From contig CAJOFH010000021.1 in the NCBI GenBank assembly GCA_905233845.1, forward strand, positions 1-43,547: a stretch of 43,547 bases of DNA, written 5' to 3'. The position numbers were made by a program, and so were the translations under genes. The notes beneath the pieces are model-generated. The model saw only the letters and a program-made list of their open reading frames with translations. It searched no databases and was not told where the DNA came from. Origin of the DNA: an uncultured Muribaculaceae bacterium. Its GTDB lineage: Bacteria; Bacteroidota; Bacteroidia; Bacteroidales; Muribaculaceae. Shown here in pieces: positions 24,078 to 32,974 of this stretch (positions within the stretch are counted from its first letter, which is position 1; each line of letters starts with the position of its first letter).

Positions 24078-27000
24078 ATGAGCACCGCCTTTAGATGGAT
24101 TTACAACACTTTGCGCGCTACCATAATGATAGTGGTAGTGTTGCTTGTGCTGGCTTATGCCGCCATCTATCTTGGTGTTAGTATGCCTTACTTCCAAAAC
24201 AAAATCAAGGCAATCGTTGAGCGCGAGGCGAGTAAATTTCTTGAGACCAATGTCACAATTGACGGCATCAGCATCTCTCCCTTCAACCAGGTGATTGTAA
24301 AGGGTGTGAAAATACCAGACCAGAATGGCGGCGACCTCATCAAGGTCGACAAGTTGGGTGCTGGTGTGAGCCTATATGATTTAATTGTTCGTCGCAAGGT
24401 TATCATCAACTTTGCCGAGATTGACGGATTGCACGGCACTGTGACTCGCCCCGACAAGAACAGTCCCACCAACATGCAGTTCCTCATCGACAAGTTCAAA
24501 CCTAAGCCCGACCAGCCGCCCAAGCCTTACGACATCACAATCAATAACGCTATTATTCGCAACAGTGACCTTGCCTACGACGTGCTTAACGAGCCTCGAA
24601 AGGGCGAAGGGCGCTTCGACCCCAACCACCTGAAGATTACCAATCTCACCGCCGACTTGGTGTTCCCCCGCATCAAGAACAACGACTTCGTTATCGATAT
24701 CAACAACCTGGCGTTCAACGAGCACAATGGCTTGGAGTTGCGTCGATTGAGCGGCAAGTTCAAAGTCGATGACCACCGTACTGAATTTACCGACCTTGTG
24801 GTGGAATTTCCCGGCACCAAGCTCATGCCATCAAACACCACCTTCCATTACTCGTCGCTCAAGAATGCTGTCAACGAGTTGAAAGTGGCTCCCCTGTCGC
24901 TGACGATGGAGGACAACTATATCACTCCTGCCGACTTCAAGACCTTTGAGCCCAAACTTGCCCAGCTCACTGACCCCATTCACTTCAGTGTCGATGCTTC
25001 GTCGACCGTCAATGAGTTAGACCTGCGCAAGCTCATCATGAAAAGCGACAACGGAAAAATCAACCTTGATGTGACAGGTACGGCAACCAACTACCGCAGC
25101 CCCGACAATCTGCTTGTGAAAGTTGACCACATTGACTTTAATGCCGCCAGCAGTGAATTGTTGCGTATTGCCAACTCATTCACCAGCTTGCCCAGTGATG
25201 TTGCGAAAGTAATGAGTCAAAGTGGCACCATCAGTGTCGAAGGTAAGAACTTGAGCACCGACATGAAGCACGACAATCTTCTTGTTGAGAGCTTGAAAGT
25301 CTCGACTCATGATGGTAATATCAAGCTTGATTTCGCTGGAAATATCAACAACTTGCGCAATGTCAACGAGCTTAAATGTGATGTCAACCACATTGACGTT
25401 TTGGCTCCGTCGAGTGTGCTGTCGCAGCTGGCTCAGAATTTCACTACCTTGCCGCCTCAGGTGCAGCAGCTGCTCGGCAAGAGCAGTAATATTAGTGTCA
25501 ACGGCAAGAACTTGAGTCTGGATATGCCTGGCGACAATCTTCTTGTTGAAAGCCTAAATGTATCAAGTCACGATGGTGGCCTCAAGGTTGACCTTGCCGG
25601 CAAAGTCAAGAACCTGCGCAACATCAACGAGATGCAATGTGATATTGACCACATAGACCTCTCGGCGCAGTCGGGACTCTTGACGCAGTTGGCACAGGTG
25701 TTGCCCGCGCTGCCTGCCCAGGCACAGCAGTTGCTGAACAAGAGCGGTAACATCAGTGTAGAGGGAAAGAACGTGAAAGTTGACATGCCAAGTGATAACC
25801 TGCTTGTCGATAACATGAAAGTCTCGACACATGACGGTAATTTTAAACTTGATTTCTCGGGCAATTTAAGCAACCTGCGCAACATCAACGAGATACATTA
25901 TGATGTCAATAACATCGACTTGGCGGCTCAGCATGATATTGTAACTCAAGTAGCACAAATGGTCCCCAACTTGCCTCCCCGAGTTCAGGAATTGCTGAAT
26001 AATTGCGGAAACATCAAGCTCGACGGCTCGGCATCGGGAACGCTGAACGATATACTTGCCAATACCCACCTCAGCACCGCCTATGGTGACGTGAAAGTTG
26101 ACGGAGAATTCCATAACGGCATTGAGAAGCGCGTCAAGGGACATGTCGTTGTCAATGATTTGGCATTGGGAACATTGGTTGAGAATAAAGATTTGCTGGA
26201 CAAGATTAGCGCTGATTTGATGGTTGACGGTAATATGGGACGCGACAGCGTGATAGTGGCTAAACTCAATGGCAAAGTTGACTATATCGACTTGAAAGGC
26301 TATCGATATCATAATATTATGGCCAATATCGGCATGAATGGCCTCAACTTCAGTGGCGACCTTGCGATTAACGATCCCAACGGAAAACTCAACCTTAACG
26401 GTACAGTGAGCATGGATGGTGGTGAGCCCAATTATAATCTCAACCTTGTGGCTCAGAACGTGAACTTTGCTAAGATGAAGCTCACCGACAAGTATCCCGA
26501 CAAAGACTTGAGTGTGAAGATGACAGCCAATTTGACGGGGTTAGACCTCAATTCAATAGAAGGCACTGTGAATATTGAAGATGCTTCGTTTATCAATAGT
26601 TCCACAGGAGAAGGTTTCCACATGAACAATCTCTCAGTAGAAGCCAACCATAGCGATTATCCTCAGCACATAGACATCAGCACCGACTTCATGCATGGCT
26701 CATTTACTGGTGATGTGGATTTCACCACCCTTGTGCCTGCGATGAAAGAAATGGCAGCTCAATGCTTCCCCAATTTCATGAACGAATACACCCAGGATGT
26801 TGGAGGTAACAACGACTTTGACTTCAACTTTGTCATTGAACCTAACGAGGATTTTGAGTCTTTTGTGTCGACCTATGTCAAATTGCCAGTCAAGATATTG
26901 TACAAGGCAACTCTCAATGGGCATTTCAGCGAGATGACCAGCTACATGACTGCCGACCTTAACCTTCCCTATTTGCAGCAAGGAAACAAAATTATTGAGG

Positions 27001-29492
27001 GTACAGCGGTGCATGTGGAAAAACCTGAGGGCGATAACAATGTGATGCTTAGCGCCAAGACAATTTATCCCAACAAGAAGGGGAATATCTCGCTTAACGT
27101 TGATGCCAATGCCGTTAACGACCGTGTTGATGCCAACTTGAATTGGGTTCTCAAGCGTGCTACCGACTATCACGGCAACCTTAACCTGTCGGCGTTGCTT
27201 GGAAGGGACGATAACGGAAAATTCATGACCGAGGTTAACGTCAATCCCACGCAGATGGTGTTTAACGACACCGTGTGGCAAGTTAATCAGGGAAATATCA
27301 AGTATGCCAACGGTATTCTCGATATCGACGAGCTCGAAGGAACCTGTGACGACCAGTTTGTGCGCATTTCAGGACGTGCTTCACACGACCCCGAAGACGA
27401 GCTCAAAGTGTCACTCAGGAACATACATCTTGACTATATCTTTGAGACGTTGAAGATAAATCATGTGAACTTTGGTGGTGTGGCAACTGGTGATGTAGTG
27501 GTAGCCGACCTCTTCTCGGGAGCACCACGACTGAGCACCGACCCCAAACTTCATGTCGATAATCTTTATTACAATGGCGCACCAATGGGTGATGCCGAGA
27601 TTGAGAGTCACTTCGACAGCGAGAATATGGGAGTGGTGCTGGGCTGCGACCTCACTCAGGACAATGGTCGCCACACTACGGTTAATGGCGAGATTTTTGC
27701 TGCCTCCGATTCTTTGTATCTCGAGTTTGACGCCGATAAGGCCAATGTGGAATTCATGAAGCCCTTTATGGCAGCATTTACCGATGAGGTGCATGGTCTT
27801 GTGTCGGGTCACGCAGTACTCTTTGGCAATTTCAAGACCATTGACCTCAAGGGTGATGTTTATGCCGAGGATTTCAGTTTGAAAGTGGGCTACACTAACA
27901 CCACTTATTCCTGCACCGACTCGGTACACATCGACCCTGGCATGATAGCCTTCAACAATATCACCATCACCGACCGCGACAAGAACACCGCCAAGCTCAA
28001 CGGTTGGCTCAAGCATGATGCCTTCCACAATCCAGAGTTCAATTTCACGGTTACCGATGCAAGTAATCTGCTTGTTTACGACATCTCACCTGCGATGAAC
28101 GACAAGTGGTATGGCACCATCTATGGCAACGGCAGTGCCATAATTGCGGGAGAGCCTGGTGAGGTGCGCATCTTGGTTAATATGGAGTCGGCAAGTCGAA
28201 GCAAGTTCACCTTTGTGCTTAGTGACATGGAGGAGGCGAGCGAGTATAATTTCATCACGTTCCGTGACCGCGATGTGAAAGAGTTGCCACTGGTTAAGGT
28301 AGATAGCGTTCCTGCCGAGAATGACACGGTGCCCGAGATAGTGCGGCAGTTGGCTCAGCAGATTGAGCATAAGCAACAGCAGGAGTCGTTACCATCGCAT
28401 TTTGCCATTGACTTGCATGTAGACATCACCCCCGAGGCCGAGATTGTGCTGGTGATGGATCCTGTGGGTGGTGACCGCATTCGTGCATTTGGTTCGGGCA
28501 ACCTGCGTTTGAATTATAACAGTATCGACGACACGTTTGATATGTTTGGCAAGTACACTCTTGAAAAAGGTTCTTACAACTTCACGCTCCAGGACATCAT
28601 CATAAAGGACTTCACGATACGTGACGGGAGCACGATAAGCTTTGACGGAGACCCCTACAACGCCATCCTTGACATCAATGCCGTTTATAGCCTCAATGCC
28701 AACTTGAGCGACCTTGACGCGTCGTTCTCTACCGACCGTGACATCAACCGTACTAACGTTCCTGTCAACGCATTATTGAAGGTGAAAGGCGGCATCAGTG
28801 AGCCCGAATTGTCATTCGACCTGGAGTTCCCCACATTATCGAGCGATGCTTACCGCAAGGTCAAGAGTGTTATCAGTACCGACGAGATGATGAATCGACA
28901 AATCATCTACTTGCTTGCGCTGAACCGATTCTATACACCTGACTATATGGAGGCGAGCAAGAACAACAACGAGCTCACGTCGGTGGCTTCGTCGACAATC
29001 TCGTCGCAGTTGTCCAATATCTTGGGACAAATCAGTGAGAACTGGCAAATCTCGCCAAACTTCCGTAGCGACAAGGGCGACTTCAGCGATGTGGAGGTGA
29101 ACCTCGCCCTTTCGAGCCAACTGCTCAATAATCGACTGATTTTCAATGGTAATTTTGGCTATCGCGACAACACCTACAACACCCGAAACAGCAACTTTAT
29201 TGGCGACTTCGACCTTGAGTACCTGCTCAACCGCAAGGGCTCAATACGCCTCAAAGCTTACAACCACTTCAACGATCAAAACTACTACGTTCGCAATGCC
29301 ATGACCACCCAGGGCGTGGGAGTGGTGTTCAAGCACGACTTTGACAGACTCTTCAACAAGAAAAAGCTTCAGGCTCCGTTGCTCGATACAGCCCGTCACA
29401 TTCCTCAGCCTCTTACTCAAGATACTATGTTGCGATTTACCAGCCGCTCTCAAAAGCCTAAAGTCAAATCAGATACCATCCTGACGCAATGA
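24078..29492 (+). CDS. tamB: TamB-family translocation/assembly protein (DUF490)
   Basis: TamB-like proteins are anchored in the inner membrane and span the periplasm as a long beta-groove, aiding outer-membrane protein insertion or lipid transport. From the ATG at 24078 the product is about 1804 residues. It has one N-terminal membrane segment (RATIMIVVVLLVLAYAAIYLGV), a very long beta-rich AsmA/TamB-like body, and a conserved C-terminal DUF490 domain (about the last 350 residues, including DMFGKYTLEKGSYNFTLQDIIIKDFTIRDGS). Residues ~350-655 hold four 87-residue tandem repeats. The open frame extends to 24027, but the promoter position argues against that start. The stop codon overlaps the next ATG (ATGA), so it is translationally coupled to the DUF4421-like gene. 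Confidence 0.92.
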   Translation: MSTAFRWIYNTLRATIMIVVVLLVLAYAAIYLGVSMPYFQNKIKAIVEREASKFLETNVTIDGISISPFNQVIVKGVKIPDQNGGDLIKVDKLGAGVSLYDLIVRRKVIINFAEIDGLHGTVTRPDKNSPTNMQFLIDKFKPKPDQPPKPYDITINNAIIRNSDLAYDVLNEPRKGEGRFDPNHLKITNLTADLVFPRIKNNDFVIDINNLAFNEHNGLELRRLSGKFKVDDHRTEFTDLVVEFPGTKLMPSNTTFHYSSLKNAVNELKVAPLSLTMEDNYITPADFKTFEPKLAQLTDPIHFSVDASSTVNELDLRKLIMKSDNGKINLDVTGTATNYRSPDNLLVKVDHIDFNAASSELLRIANSFTSLPSDVAKVMSQSGTISVEGKNLSTDMKHDNLLVESLKVSTHDGNIKLDFAGNINNLRNVNELKCDVNHIDVLAPSSVLSQLAQNFTTLPPQVQQLLGKSSNISVNGKNLSLDMPGDNLLVESLNVSSHDGGLKVDLAGKVKNLRNINEMQCDIDHIDLSAQSGLLTQLAQVLPALPAQAQQLLNKSGNISVEGKNVKVDMPSDNLLVDNMKVSTHDGNFKLDFSGNLSNLRNINEIHYDVNNIDLAAQHDIVTQVAQMVPNLPPRVQELLNNCGNIKLDGSASGTLNDILANTHLSTAYGDVKVDGEFHNGIEKRVKGHVVVNDLALGTLVENKDLLDKISADLMVDGNMGRDSVIVAKLNGKVDYIDLKGYRYHNIMANIGMNGLNFSGDLAINDPNGKLNLNGTVSMDGGEPNYNLNLVAQNVNFAKMKLTDKYPDKDLSVKMTANLTGLDLNSIEGTVNIEDASFINSSTGEGFHMNNLSVEANHSDYPQHIDISTDFMHGSFTGDVDFTTLVPAMKEMAAQCFPNFMNEYTQDVGGNNDFDFNFVIEPNEDFESFVSTYVKLPVKILYKATLNGHFSEMTSYMTADLNLPYLQQGNKIIEGTAVHVEKPEGDNNVMLSAKTIYPNKKGNISLNVDANAVNDRVDANLNWVLKRATDYHGNLNLSALLGRDDNGKFMTEVNVNPTQMVFNDTVWQVNQGNIKYANGILDIDELEGTCDDQFVRISGRASHDPEDELKVSLRNIHLDYIFETLKINHVNFGGVATGDVVVADLFSGAPRLSTDPKLHVDNLYYNGAPMGDAEIESHFDSENMGVVLGCDLTQDNGRHTTVNGEIFAASDSLYLEFDADKANVEFMKPFMAAFTDEVHGLVSGHAVLFGNFKTIDLKGDVYAEDFSLKVGYTNTTYSCTDSVHIDPGMIAFNNITITDRDKNTAKLNGWLKHDAFHNPEFNFTVTDASNLLVYDISPAMNDKWYGTIYGNGSAIIAGEPGEVRILVNMESASRSKFTFVLSDMEEASEYNFITFRDRDVKELPLVKVDSVPAENDTVPEIVRQLAQQIEHKQQQESLPSHFAIDLHVDITPEAEIVLVMDPVGGDRIRAFGSGNLRLNYNSIDDTFDMFGKYTLEKGSYNFTLQDIIIKDFTIRDGSTISFDGDPYNAILDINAVYSLNANLSDLDASFSTDRDINRTNVPVNALLKVKGGISEPELSFDLEFPTLSSDAYRKVKSVISTDEMMNRQIIYLLALNRFYTPDYMEASKNNNELTSVASSTISSQLSNILGQISENWQISPNFRSDKGDFSDVEVNLALSSQLLNNRLIFNGNFGYRDNTYNTRNSNFIGDFDLEYLLNRKGSIRLKAYNHFNDQNYYVRNAMTTQGVGVVFKHDFDRLFNKKKLQAPLLDTARHIPQPLTQDTMLRFTSRSQKPKVKSDTILTQ
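25125..26040 (+). repeat. Four 261-bp in-frame repeats inside tamB
   Basis: Equivalent codons of the (D/N)(H/N)ID motif fall at 25125, 25386, 25647 and 25908, each exactly 261 bases apart. Each 87-residue unit contains a SQLAQ-LPPQVQQLL-like helix, a G-NISVEGKN strand, a DNLLVESLKVSTHDG strand and NLRNINE. The fourth unit diverges after NCGNIKLDG. Copies are diverged at the DNA level but length-preserved. Confidence 0.9.
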
Positions 29493-30736
29493 GAAAATCG
29501 ATAATTGCAATATTATTCTTGATGATGACAGTGGCTTTGATGGCTCAAAACCAGTCGCAGCCTATGGGTGTTGCTGATATCCCAAAATCGAATGACGACT
29601 CTATTGACAGCTCATATAAGAAAGGAAGTTCCCCCTTTGCGCCCGTTGAAGAGCGTCAGGCATTTCTCAAGCACATACGTGACAGCATCGACGCTATTCA
29701 ATTTGACACCACCCGTGATGACCACTACTGGGAACGTGCTATCATCAACAGCGAGTGGAGTTTTTTTACTGACCCCACTGTGAAATTGCCATTTCCTCTT
29801 AATTTGGCTCGAAAAGGCTACAATTTCTACTCCAAGGCGTTCAACAACTACGACACCACCTATGTTGTTGGTATCGATACAGATTTCAAGCTCATGTTGA
29901 TTAATAACAACTGGCTCAACAGCTATGGTGGAATGATTGCCGATAATGATATGAAAGTGTTCATGCACTCAGATGTCAACTCCAGTGTGGGCGTGCATTT
30001 CTCTTATATGGGAATTGGTTACACCTATATGTTTGACCTCGACAACGTTTTTGGTGGGGACCCGACGAGGCACTCTAAGTGGGACCTTTCGTTTGCTACG
30101 TCAAGATTCTCGTTCGAGGCCTATAAGTCACGAAATTCTGGTAGAGTTACAATAGAGCGGTTTGGAGATTATAACAACAAGCGTCCGGCAAAACAGAAGT
30201 TTTTTGGGTTGGTACAGAAGACATCGGGATTTGACATGTACTATTTTTTCAACAATCGAAAGTACTCACAGGCGGCCGCCTACAGCTTCTCGAAGCTCCA
30301 GAAGCGTAGTGCAGGAAGTTTCATCGCGGGTTTTCTTATTGCCACACAGAATGTTGAAGTTGACTTCTCAGATCTTCCTCAAGAGATGATAGAATTCCTA
30401 CCTGAAAAAGAAGATGGCACATATTACAAGTACCATCACCGTTCTTATAGCTTCTTGCTGGGTTATGCCTACAATTGGGTTTTCTATCGCAATTGGCTTT
30501 TGAATATCACGTTGGCGCCATCTTTAGGTTGGAATCATTCGTTTTACGACTCGGTAGACGGCAAGCGTGACATGCCGACTGTTGACTTAAGGGGAAAGAC
30601 CAGTTTGGTATATAATGTAGGCAAATTCTTCTATAGCTTGCAGTTTGTCATAGATTCTCATTGGTATCACAGCAAATACCATAATTTTATCAATTCGCAA
30701 GAAGACCTCACTTTCACAGCGGGTTTTAGGTTCTAA
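29489..30736 (+). CDS. DUF4421-like outer-membrane beta-barrel protein
   Basis: The 415-residue protein has a signal peptide (residues 1-19, cleaved near MAQNQ) and a C-terminal half of alternating aromatic beta strands (YSFLLGYAYNWVF, LVYNVGKFFYSLQFVID). It ends in Phe (FTAGFRF), the usual signal for outer-membrane insertion. Overall it resembles the Bacteroidetes DUF4421 family; that assignment is from memory of its features. Its ATG overlaps the tamB stop, so it is coupled to TamB. In other Bacteroidetes the gene beside tamB is often a BamA-like TamL; here a small barrel takes that place. It may be a client or partner of TamB. Confidence 0.82.
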   Translation: MRKSIIAILFLMMTVALMAQNQSQPMGVADIPKSNDDSIDSSYKKGSSPFAPVEERQAFLKHIRDSIDAIQFDTTRDDHYWERAIINSEWSFFTDPTVKLPFPLNLARKGYNFYSKAFNNYDTTYVVGIDTDFKLMLINNNWLNSYGGMIADNDMKVFMHSDVNSSVGVHFSYMGIGYTYMFDLDNVFGGDPTRHSKWDLSFATSRFSFEAYKSRNSGRVTIERFGDYNNKRPAKQKFFGLVQKTSGFDMYYFFNNRKYSQAAAYSFSKLQKRSAGSFIAGFLIATQNVEVDFSDLPQEMIEFLPEKEDGTYYKYHHRSYSFLLGYAYNWVFYRNWLLNITLAPSLGWNHSFYDSVDGKRDMPTVDLRGKTSLVYNVGKFFYSLQFVIDSHWYHSKYHNFINSQEDLTFTAGFRF

Positions 30737-30753
30737 TTCTTTTCATTGTGCTT

Positions 30754-32577
30754 ATGAATCTCCCTCGCTTGTCACGGTCAACTGCCACGTTTTTTTTGTT
30801 GTTATTAGCTGGCGTGTGCTCTGTCATGGTCAAGGCAGTGAGTTTTGATGCTGGGGAATATTGTTTTGACAACAGCAAACTCAAGTTCTCGCAGGTGAAA
30901 ATGTTGATAGGAAATGTCACCAGCGAGTACACCAGAGTTTACGATATGACACCAGTCCCTGAAAGGCCTTGGTGGAAGGTGATGATTGATAGCGATGTGG
31001 CAAATCTCGATTATTTTACCTTTGTTGAGACCGATGTCCCAGCAGGAATCTTTGCTGTGCGTCTTAACGTGTTTCTCGACAACTTGTCGAGTGCTAATGG
31101 TGGATTGCGGCGAACAAGCCTCAAGGCCACGACCAATATTGTGGAAGACACACTTGCCAATTTATGGGTATATTGTCCCTTCAACGATGGCAAACTCAGT
31201 GATGGGTATTGGCGAACCGACTACAGCTATGACGCTACTATCTCGGGCACATTGCCCGTCATTTATCTCAACACACGCGACTCGGTGACCATTGTGAGCA
31301 AGGACCAATACATTGAAGGCAATCTGTGGATTGATGATGCAACAAACACGTTGGGCTCAAGCGATGCGCCTCTTGCTATCGAGGTAAAAGGGCGTGGAAA
31401 TTGGACTTGGGAGCATTCCTACAAGAAGCCTTATAAAGTGAAGTTTGCTTCTAAGGTGTCGCCGTTGGGGCTTGACCGCAGTCGACACTTTGTGCTGCTT
31501 GCTCACAATGAGGACTACAGCGGTTATCTGCGCAACACTACTGGGTTTGAGTTGAGTCGCCAGCTTGGAATGCCTTACACGCCTCGTGAGGTGCCTGTGG
31601 AGTTGGTGCTCAATGGAGATTATGTTGGGCTTTATTTCTTGTGCGAGAAAATTAGGGTGGAGAGCGGCCGTGTCGACATCATGGAGCAGAGCAATTATGA
31701 GTCAATCCCCGATAACGTCACTGGTGGTTGGCTCTTGGAGCTTACAGACGACGGCAACGTGGTAATAGACCAGAATCAGAACAATGACCCATCAAATCCT
31801 CGTTTCACCTTTGTCACTCAGTCACCCGAGGAACTCTCGCAGGTGCAGCGCGACTATATACATGACTTGCTTGCTCGTGCCGACAGTTGCGTCTATGTCC
31901 CCGACAAGGATGACCTTGGATGGGAGCAGCTTCTTGATATCAACACTCTGGCTCGATTCTATGTTATCCATGAGGTGATTGAGAATGTTGAGGCTTTCTC
32001 GGGCAGTTTGTTCCTCTATAAGGACTTGGGCTGGGATGAGAAACTAATGTTTGGGCCAGTTTGGGACTTTGACAACAGTTTCTTCCAAGAGAGTACCACC
32101 AGTGACCATTTCATCTTCGATTACGATACACCTTATCCGTTCTTGTGGATTAAGGAATTGCTTAAGTTCCCACGTTTGCAGCAGCAGGTGAGGGCGGTGT
32201 GGCGCGAGTTCTGCGACAATAACGTGCTGGACAAGCTCATTGATAACGCCTGGCAATGGCGAGAACTTGTGATTGACGCCGAATGGCAAGATCGATTGAG
32301 GTGGCACCTCTATGCCAGCAATCATGGTCCCGAGAAAAGCGACGAGTATCTCGACGTGATAGCCAAGAAAGTGGCATGGTTAAACGGGCAGTGGGGTAAC
32401 GCATGTGATGTTGATATGGATGGTGTAGTCACCGCTGCCGACATCACTGCAATCTACTGTTATCTCTTAGATAGTGATCAACGTTTCCGATTCAGTGCCG
32501 ATGTTGACGGCGACGGCACAGTAACTGCTGCCGATATAACTGTATTATATAACTATCTTCTTGGCAGTTCGGAATAA
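30754..32577 (+). CDS. Secreted CotH-kinase-family protein with C-terminal dockerin-like module
   Basis: From the ATG at 30754 (a GTG two codons earlier is less likely) the product is 607 residues. It has a signal peptide (about 1-28), a beta-sandwich region (to ~165), and a CotH-family domain at about 170-500. CotH signatures are IEVKGRGNWTW, KKPYKVKFASK, LLAHNEDYSGYLRNTTGFELS, PVELVLNGDYVGLYFLCEKI and GPVWDFDNSF. The last ~57 residues are a dockerin-like pair (DVDMDGVVTAAD and DVDGDGTVTAAD). CotH kinases phosphorylate spore-coat proteins in Bacillus; the role in Bacteroidales is unknown. It starts 17 bases after the barrel gene and is likely in the tamB operon. Confidence 0.9.
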   Translation: MNLPRLSRSTATFFLLLLAGVCSVMVKAVSFDAGEYCFDNSKLKFSQVKMLIGNVTSEYTRVYDMTPVPERPWWKVMIDSDVANLDYFTFVETDVPAGIFAVRLNVFLDNLSSANGGLRRTSLKATTNIVEDTLANLWVYCPFNDGKLSDGYWRTDYSYDATISGTLPVIYLNTRDSVTIVSKDQYIEGNLWIDDATNTLGSSDAPLAIEVKGRGNWTWEHSYKKPYKVKFASKVSPLGLDRSRHFVLLAHNEDYSGYLRNTTGFELSRQLGMPYTPREVPVELVLNGDYVGLYFLCEKIRVESGRVDIMEQSNYESIPDNVTGGWLLELTDDGNVVIDQNQNNDPSNPRFTFVTQSPEELSQVQRDYIHDLLARADSCVYVPDKDDLGWEQLLDINTLARFYVIHEVIENVEAFSGSLFLYKDLGWDEKLMFGPVWDFDNSFFQESTTSDHFIFDYDTPYPFLWIKELLKFPRLQQQVRAVWREFCDNNVLDKLIDNAWQWRELVIDAEWQDRLRWHLYASNHGPEKSDEYLDVIAKKVAWLNGQWGNACDVDMDGVVTAADITAIYCYLLDSDQRFRFSADVDGDGTVTAADITVLYNYLLGSSE

Positions 32578-32601
32578 CACCGCCAGAGTCATAATAAACT
32601 T

Positions 32602-32637
32602 ATTTCAGCAAGTTTCAATTTTGAAAACTGCTGAAAT
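32602..32637. terminator. Hairpin between the convergent CotH gene and RhuM-like remnant
   Basis: ATTTCAGCA and TGCTGAAAT form a perfect 9-bp outer stem, continued by imperfect pairing of AGTTT with AAAAC. It has no strong T run. It may end transcripts from both sides. Confidence 0.5.
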
Positions 32638-32862
32638 GGTGGTTGGTTTGGGCGTTTGAATAGGTTTTACAGGGACATCGAGGCTATAAATTTTTGTTGG
32701 GCGAGATTTGTATCTAGTATTATGCAAAAAATGCATATTACTTTCAATCTCTAATTCCCATTCTTTGAATAGATTTGATATATGTCGGGCTACAACAGAT
32801 TGATCTTTCTGAAACAACTCTGCCATTTGTGCCTGGATGAGCCAAACGGTCTCATTCTCCAT
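32605..32862 (-). pseudogene. Truncated RhuM-family (virulence RhuM) remnant
   Basis: The 85-codon frame matches the N terminus of RhuM-like proteins: ETVWLIQAQMAELFQKDQSVVARHISNLFKEWELE, then YSLDV. Full-length members have several hundred residues with a helix-turn-helix at this end. Here similarity stops after YSLDV and the frame ends about 25 codons later in unrelated sequence, so most of the gene is missing. Directly upstream is a 105-bp copy of the 5' end of the next gene, whose short frame overlaps this start. Expression is possible from that copied promoter, but function is doubtful. Confidence 0.75.
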
Positions 32863-32864
32863 GC

Positions 32865-32969
32865 GCCGCCACAGTGAAGCCCATGGCGCAAACCATCAGC
32901 AGCAATATAGCCCATATATGATTATCCCTTGCCATAATTCAATTTGTTTTAAGCCATCCGCAAAAATAG
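32865..32969 (-). repeat. Duplicated promoter and signal-peptide region, copy 2
   Basis: These 105 bases match 34179-34283 along the full length without gaps, with about 10-15 differences by eye. The copy keeps the -7 element (TATTTTTG at 32968-32961), the ATG and 24 codons of the signal peptide of the 32975 gene (starting MARDNHIWAILL), then runs into a stop. It sits five bases after the stop codon of the gene whose 5' end it copies. Confidence 0.9.
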
Positions 32970-32974
32970 TGGTT

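Noticed and set aside
30748-30753. GTG start for the CotH-family gene
   Set aside because: An ATG two codons later starts the same signal peptide, and ATG is favoured when both are this close.
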